A DNA stretch of 64,000 nucleotides from Oncomelania hupensis (lineage: Eukaryota > Mollusca > Gastropoda > Littorinimorpha > Pomatiopsidae), in NCBI GenBank assembly GCA_036898135.1, contig CM072519.1:70558750-70622749 (forward strand), read 5' to 3'. The notes beneath the pieces were generated by a model, which was not told where the DNA came from, searched no databases, and worked only from the letters and a program-made list of their open reading frames with translations. Below, in pieces: positions 57,943 through 64,000 of the stretch (position 1 is the stretch's first letter; each line of letters starts with the position of its first letter). The translations under genes were made by a program, and so were the position numbers.

Positions 57943-59925
57943 CAATTAGACCTATATGTTTGGTGTTCTATTTGTTTTTACTTTTAATTATCACTTAGTA
58001 AATGTACTGACCTCACCGGCATCTTCCGCTTTTTTGCAATAAAGAATTGTTGACTAACTCGAACTGACTGACTGTAATTTCCCAAACATTGACTGGCAAT
58101 GTTCCTTGTTGTTACATTTTCTAAGTGCACAGAAAGGATGCACAAGGTGATCCCGATGATCAAAGGTGGACAATAAAAATTACCAAAACTACCAAACACC
58201 CCTTCCATCTGTCATGTCAACTAAACTTTTACACCGCAGCAAATATTCAATACACATGCATTAAACTGTCATTGTTTCATATACATTCATTAAACAATCC
58301 TTGTTCCATACATGTGTAATAAACATTTCTTTCCTCCCCCTCTGGCTACCCCCCCCCCCCACCTTCCCCAGTTTTCCCACCCCCACTCTGGTCTATCAAC
58401 CTCTCATTCCAAATGACAATATTCCATATATACATGATACAACCATTTTCCAGTCAAACAGTCCCCAAGATAAGATGGTCGTGATTCTGACTACCCACAT
58501 GACACAAACTCCATACTCAACCAATGCCTTCCTGATGAAGATGACCACATTTTATTGTATTTCAACGCGTTCATAATCAAATACATAACAGGACAAACTT
58601 CCATTACATTGACTGATACAGCTAGGAACAATATTACAATTCATCCCACCATAACATTGGGTTATATCATTCAGTTAATATCAGCATTTTCCTAACTAGT
58701 CAAAATATACAGTTAGCAACATGTTTGCCATCAAAGCATTTAAAGCCTCAACTTTTTTTTTATTTCAACAAATGGTGAATACTATCTTTGTGATTACAAC
58801 CCCCACCTCGCCTCATGACTATGCCCCCACTATCCAAACAAGCCAGTTAGTGGATTGGTACACTGGATGACAGGAGTGATGAAAGCACTGTCACCAGATG
58901 CAAGTAAAAACCCAGCGGGGTGACCTAACTCTTGATTGGCCAGACAGACCAACTTTTGAACTGCCACCCATTTTCTTTTCAACGAAGCTTTCAAGATTTG
59001 TGGAATCACCAACTGGGTTTTTGTGACTTTTGGTTTCAAAGTTGTTGAGGGACTAGTGAAAAATGCTGCAGGTGTCACTAGCTCCTCCAGCCTGTCGAAA
59101 CATAGGCATCCTTTGCCATACATCAACACTGTTAACATCACAACCTTCAATACCACCATTGTAATGACAACACCTATCTCACCATGTATAAAGGTATGTG
59201 TAATACTATGGGATGACTGTATACAATATATTTGACGTTAACCTCTTATAGCCACAAACACACTCATAATACATTGGTTATTAAAGGCATCAGTAATCCA
59301 ACACTTTTTTCCAGGTTCACATTTGCTGAAAGAAAAAAAGTGGGTTTTTTTCTGGCGAGAAAGTAAGTCTTTACAGCAGAAAGTCTTTTTTTCAATTGAA
59401 AAATATTTTGTAGGTATACTGAACCATTCTTGAGTAAATCAAACACAAAATTTCATCTTGAAAATGAATGCTCAAATTCTGTTAGTGAATCGCCCACAAT
59501 AAGCAAATTTGTTTTAAGTTTATATACAAAATACAAAAATTAAAACTGTTTTTTTCCATAACCAAAACACTTGTCTCATTAATGAAAAATACTGTTATCA
59601 ATTTAAAAAAAATTAAATTTCTGAATATTCATAATTAAAACATTTTGTTCCATTAAAAAATACTGAACTATGAACTGCATTCATCAGAGAAATAAGACAC
59701 AAATATCACATAATAGTAGGGGAACTATATAGACAGTTACTAACTAACAGGAACACATGCACATCTTTTTTCCATAATGTATACAATAAACTCTTGTCAA
59801 ACTGTTTGAAAGTCAGTTTTGCAAGTTTTGTGCATAACTATCATCCTCACACTTTCAGAGTTTACTTTTTTTTGGGGGGGAAAGGTAATCAAACTTGTTT
59901 TTAAAAAAAAATTCTCATAACTGAA
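57943..59925. other. Flank of the CCHC gene, unassigned
   Basis: AT-rich. A minus-strand frame at 58830-59159 is open but matches nothing I know and has ordinary composition for chance. Confidence 0.4.
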
Positions 59926-59998
59926 AAAGATGGAGTACGCTGGTTAAACGATCATCTGTGGTGCCCCAACGACCTTTGAGTTAGGGGATAGTATAGGG
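59926..59998 (+). mobile_element. RTE-like LINE fragment 10 (3' 70 bp)
   Basis: AGATGGAGTACGCTGGTTAA then GATCATCTGTGGTGCCCC and a decayed GGATA-type tail. Confidence 0.75.
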
Positions 59999-61950
59999 AT
60001 ATATAGGGGGATCTCATGACTTTATGTCATGTTCTCACAACTGTGTGTAGACAAATAAACTACAGTGCTCCAGGGAGCATACAACTACCCTCATAAATAT
60101 AAAATCCAGTTTGGAGTCAAAGAAAGATTAAGAAAGACAAAGTCTTACTAACTGAACAAGTGTGTCAACACTGCTGACATATCACATGAACCTCAAACCA
60201 TTGGTCAGTGCACTGCAGTTGACTATCAAGTATCAAAATTGTGATGATAAACAACCACTTTGCTATACAGTTTAATAATGACTTTTCTGTGACACTTTTC
60301 TCTACAGCAATAATCAAGCAGCACACAAACACTGCATAAAATAAATACCCACAAAATAAAATTTAAAAAATTTGTAATTTAAAGATGATGCAACTATATG
60401 TCTCCATTTTAAAGAAATGTGTATGCAAGTTGGTTCCAATCTGTAGCGTAATTTCCCTGTAAAGTTCAGCAGAGACGGGGGACAATAAATGTGACAGCAA
60501 AATACAGTAACAATTATACATATAAATAAATAAATAAATAAAGTTTTAATAAGATATCATTTCCAACAGTCATAGCAAATGATACAATTTCCAACAAATT
60601 GCTGCAAGACTACAATTAAACAAAGTCAGGTGCGTACAAAGAACTAAGCCCAAAACAAACTCCCTAAAATATTTTTTAAACAAACTCCTTAATATGCTAA
60701 AACTTTCAAATACACAGTTGCACGCATGCAAATGCACCCACAAATGTTTCCCTATTTGTCGTATCGAATTGACGAGGACCATGCAGTTGTCCTGAGGCTG
60801 CGGAATTGTGGCAGGTTTGCGAGTGCTGAAATGACTGATGGGGCTCATCACACACATCCATCAACTGACTAGCTGTTCACAAATTAACACAAATTCTCCT
60901 GAAAATGACTCTCCTCCATACAATCAATATCTTTTTCTCTCACTTGCTCTTTGTCTCACTGATCGCCAGACCAATTAATAAAATCAACACACGCTTTTCC
61001 AACAAATTTGTTCCATTCCAATCTCAATCTATTTCTCAGCCTGGTCTATCTAATATGGAACAAAACAATCTTAAGCACATTCAAACAAACTACTCCCACT
61101 TTGCCAGAAACCTTGAGAGACAGAGAAGTATGGATTTAAAAGAATGACTAAACAAATCATTGCAACTGGCCAATGATGACACAACTGGCCAACAACTGAA
61201 AACAAGCACAGAACACAGAAGACCGACATGGGAACTGTAAAGGTGGGTTTTCAATGGTCAAAATAGGTTGCAACAAAATCACAGCCACATCGCATGTGTA
61301 ACAGTCATTGTTGTTGTAATGTTTAGCTTCCAAACCCAACTTAAGTTTTGGTTTGCTTCTGTACATCAATTGAAATCTATATAGCTCAAACGCTTCACAA
61401 ATGTACACACACACACACACACTTAGCAAATTATGAAACTGTCCATTTGACACACAAACTTTACACACTGTGGTGTAATATATATTGTGTTGTCAGCAAC
61501 AATAGTGTTGTTCAATTGTGGGCATCGGAAACAACAAAAATGAAATTGATAAAATGCGAGTGTGAGGTTGGGGGAAATTCACAGTCACCTAGAACAGCCA
61601 ATAGGAGATGACACTGGTGAGATGACGATCCAAACTCCCATCCTTAGCCAATGAGAAGCCCATGACTGTCCCAACAACATTGTTAATAAAATGATGATCA
61701 TCAAACCAAACTATATAAGTGACTCGTCCCAATAGGTGCCAAAGATATCTGTTGCCAGGACTGTTTGCCAAACTATTGTCCAGCGTAACACCATACTGAC
61801 TTGACAGCAGACACCAGCACCAGCCACAGCTCAAATGAGGGCAAGTGTACACACTACCAGTTCCTCCACCGCCATTAGAGATCCCTGGCCTATGATAAAC
61901 CTCCACAACTGTCCCACACTCAGTTAAATGATAAAAGCACAGAGCTGTCC
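59999..61950. other. Flank of the CCHC gene, unassigned
   Basis: Unique-looking AT-rich DNA, possibly long 3' UTR of the minus-strand gene. An AC tract lies at 61405-61424. Confidence 0.4.
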
Positions 61951-61954
61951 CCTG

Positions 61955-62214
61955 CACATGCCACTATCATGTCATACAAACACACCACTACCATGCCACA
62001 AACACACCACTACCATGCCACAAACACACCACTACCATGTCACACAGGCCAAACTATCATGTCACAAACACCACTATCACATCACACATCGCAAACACAC
62101 ACACCACTACCATGTCCCACATACACAAATACCACCTTCATGAAACACAAACACCATTAATCATGTCACAAACACACCATTAATCATGTCACACATACGC
62201 CATTGTCATGTCCC
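61955..62214. repeat. Minisatellite CACCACTACCATGYCACAAA, left half
   Basis: About a dozen 17-24-bp units. It is continuous in type with 62914-63051; the mobile element between them split one array. Confidence 0.88.
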
Positions 62215-62913
62215 GGCATGCCTACCCCAAAATGTGAGTTTCAGGAATAACATTTTTTATTTTTCTGGAACAGGCCAGGATTTTCCACAACACTAATACA
62301 TAAGAAAAGGACTTTGTATTTACACTATGTACATGCTAAAATGTCTTCTTCTGTTGCTGTTGTTTGTGAAGGGTTCTATAGTAGGCACTCTTCAGATCTC
62401 TGTAATAGCACACTGAGCATTCGACAATGGATGGAGACATGCGCGTTAAACAGAACATCATCCTCATCCTCTTCTTTTCAGCTCCCTGGAAAGACATCTC
62501 CTGGCCTGGACTTGGTCATCAGTAGAGTTTCACATGAGGTACAAAACTAAAAGATTTCCTCTTTGTTGCCCACCACAAGACGTGGCCCACTTTTCTGGGT
62601 TGTCCTTTTAAATCCTTCGCTTGTTTTTCTGCAAAACTTTTGGAGGTGTTCGTTCTTTGGCCTACTCTGGGAGATTCCAGGAGCCGCTCTGCGCATCCAT
62701 TATGAATTAGAACTCGGATTAACTTCCACAGAGATGGGGAACCACTCTTCGGCTAACAGGGAGGGAACTGTGCTCCGACACGCAAAATCAGCGACTTTCG
62801 TTATTTTGGGGGGAAATGTACTCACCGGAGCTAATACTGAATTTCCGGAATGTTCTGTTTATTTTATTGATTTTCTGTACTAAATACAGCTGTACCGTAA
62901 CGGTAGGCATACC
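62215..62913. mobile_element. Dispersed repeat family 1, copy B (699 bp, short inverted ends)
   Basis: Ends GGCATGCCTACC and GGTAGGCATACC are inverted (11 of 12). The interior aligns with 2485-2960 and 3895-4202. Only one unit is present where copy A has the large minisatellite. Inserted in the CACCACTATCATG array. Confidence 0.75.
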
Positions 62914-63051
62914 TACATGTCACATACACCACCATCATGTTACACATACAAAACTATCATGTCACACACAGGTAATATCATATCACACACCCACCACTAT
63001 CATGCCACACACTATCATGCCACACACTATCATGTCACACACACACCACTA
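62914..63051. repeat. Minisatellite, right half, reaching the stop codon of the CCHC gene
   Basis: Units CACCACTATCATGTCACACA. On the minus strand the stop TGA plus TAGTGGTGTG matches the TGATAGTGGTG part of the unit. Confidence 0.88.
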
Positions 63052-63999
63052 TCAGTCCGACTCCTCAGTGGGTTTGAAGTCCAGTGAGTACACAGCCTTG
63101 CCAGACATAGTCTCCATAGAACTCTCAGGGCAATCAGCTGCGCGATGAGAGCGCGAGCCACAGTTAAAGCAGCCGGTGCTGCGCTGCTTTATCGTCAAGG
63201 CCCCCCCTGATTGGGCCACAGGTGCGGCAGCTCCTGGCACGGGCTGAGGGGGAACACTGGGACCGCCGTTGCCGGTAGGAGCCACAGCAGGTGGAGATTG
63301 GTGGTAGACGGCATTGCCATGCATGATGGAATACAAATGACTGGGGTGGAGGGGTGCGGGGTAGGCAGGGTGGGAGTACTGGTACATGTCCGGTCCGCCG
63401 TAGCCGTTGGTCACAGACCCCATGGGCTGATTGTTATGACCGGCATAGTAGGCAGGGGGCATGTGGGGGACGAGGCCGTTGGGCCCCTGGGACAGGACGT
63501 AGTAGGGAGGGTACATCATTTGGGGACCTAACTGGGCCGTGTTTGAGTACTGACCCCCTTGCGCGCACACCGAACAACCGGGGTGGCCGGAGGCAGGGGG
63601 ACTAGGAGTGGCCGACACATGAGGCCCTCCCGGCCCCGCTGCCTGCAGCGGGGAAGAGCGTAAAGAGGAGTCTGACAGGGCGTTGGTGATGACCTCCATG
63701 CTGGCCTCTCGCTGCAGGCTGTTGCTGCCCGTGTGGCTGGGGGAGCGATTGATGGTGGAGCTGGCGATGGGATGGCTGGCTGTCACAGTGGTGACAGGAT
63801 GAGAGGCCGACACTGTCATCACAGACCCCGACCCAGGCAAGGTGGTCTGCACTGACCGAGTCACTAAAGAGAATGGTATGACACCAGGCTGCGTCTGGGG
63901 GTGAACGGGAGGAATGTGGGGGGCTGCAATAGGGCCTCCCTGACCCCTACCATAGGGCAAGTGGTAAAGCGGCATGCGCTGAGATGACCCGCCCTCCAT
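63052..63999 (-). CDS. ZCCHC2/14: CCHC zinc-knuckle protein, ZCCHC2/ZCCHC14 type (C-terminal exon, partial)
   Basis: An open frame of 315 residues runs to the right edge and probably beyond; the Met at the edge need not be the start. Most of it is Pro/Ser/Gly/Tyr-rich low complexity. Near the C-terminus is one zinc knuckle, CFNCGSRSHRAADC (CX2CX4HX4C), followed by ESSMETM and an end at PTEESD. Vertebrate ZCCHC2 and ZCCHC14 also end in one knuckle followed by SSM-like residues and an acidic tail. ZCCHC14 is an RNA-binding adaptor that brings the TENT4 poly(A) polymerases to RNA; function here is inferred. A tandem array begins at the stop codon. Confidence 0.75.
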   Translation of the reverse strand: MEGGSSQRMPLYHLPYGRGQGGPIAAPHIPPVHPQTQPGVIPFSLVTRSVQTTLPGSGSVMTVSASHPVTTVTASHPIASSTINRSPSHTGSNSLQREASMEVITNALSDSSLRSSPLQAAGPGGPHVSATPSPPASGHPGCSVCAQGGQYSNTAQLGPQMMYPPYYVLSQGPNGLVPHMPPAYYAGHNNQPMGSVTNGYGGPDMYQYSHPAYPAPLHPSHLYSIMHGNAVYHQSPPAVAPTGNGGPSVPPQPVPGAAAPVAQSGGALTIKQRSTGCFNCGSRSHRAADCPESSMETMSGKAVYSLDFKPTEESD

Positions 64000-64000
64000 G

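Noticed and set aside
58830..59159. 109-residue minus-strand frame near the CCHC gene
   Set aside because: No motifs, no splice support; probably 3' UTR or chance.

Overview
This is eukaryotic, animal nuclear DNA. It has introns with GT-AG junctions, metazoan gene families, several clades of non-LTR retrotransposon, tRNA-derived SINEs and many minisatellites. The repeat style (pentanucleotide-tailed LINE ends, SINE central domains, abundant MITEs) fits a lophotrochozoan, most likely a mollusc; that placement is inference, since no lineage-diagnostic gene is present. Over 90 percent of the window is intron, mobile DNA or tandem repeat. Three genuine protein-coding genes can be read.

(1) Minus strand, positions 28489 down to 1 and off the left edge: the N-terminal half of a NEDD4-family HECT ubiquitin ligase of the WWP1/WWP2/ITCH/Su(dx) type. 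Six exons (28429-28512, 19388-19535, 16467-16591, 10756-10878, 4524-4802, 1-18) join with consistent phases into a C2 domain followed by a Ser/Pro/Gly-rich linker. The WW and HECT domains lie outside the window.

(2) Plus strand, 32919-51911: a complete eight-exon NOB1 gene (444 codons), the PIN-domain endonuclease that matures the 3' end of 18S rRNA. The PIN domain, the acidic insert and the zinc ribbon are all present. Its AATAAA poly(A) signal overlaps the stop codon. The two genes are head to head and may share the interval near 32.7-32.9 kb as a promoter.

(3) Minus strand, 63052-63999 and off the right edge: the C-terminal exon of a CCHC zinc-knuckle protein of the ZCCHC2/ZCCHC14 type.

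The most unusual feature is that several minisatellites contain an authentic exon edge and its splice site. In NOB1, a roughly 43-copy, 43-bp array multiplies the 3' splice site and first 11-12 nt of exon 8. A 14-copy array multiplies the last 27 nt of exon 3 plus its 5' splice site. In the ligase gene, a five-copy array multiplies the last 22 nt of the third coding exon plus its donor, another array begins at the donor of the second coding exon, and a 2.9-kb array begins about 13 nt from the donor of the fourth. A further array begins at the stop codon of the CCHC gene. This looks like a recurrent local process that seeds tandem arrays at exon boundaries.

Mobile DNA. A 4.3-kb hAT-type element (11221-15566) has 14-bp terminal repeats, a 6-bp target duplication and a broken transposase N-terminus; it carries nested insertions. 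A 422-bp relative (34312-34733) shows the same 6-bp target rule. Three elements flanked by TTAA include two MITEs with paired palindromes at one end. A 500-bp element has perfect 32-bp inverted repeats and an 8-bp duplication (52787-53286) and lies inside a CR1/jockey-like LINE. There is also a 2.1-kb element with 19-bp inverted ends, at least ten fragments of one RTE-like LINE with a TATCC-repeat tail, a 695-bp retroposon family with CAAT-type tail, and SINEs, one family of which joins a tRNA-like piece to a 5S-rRNA-like piece.
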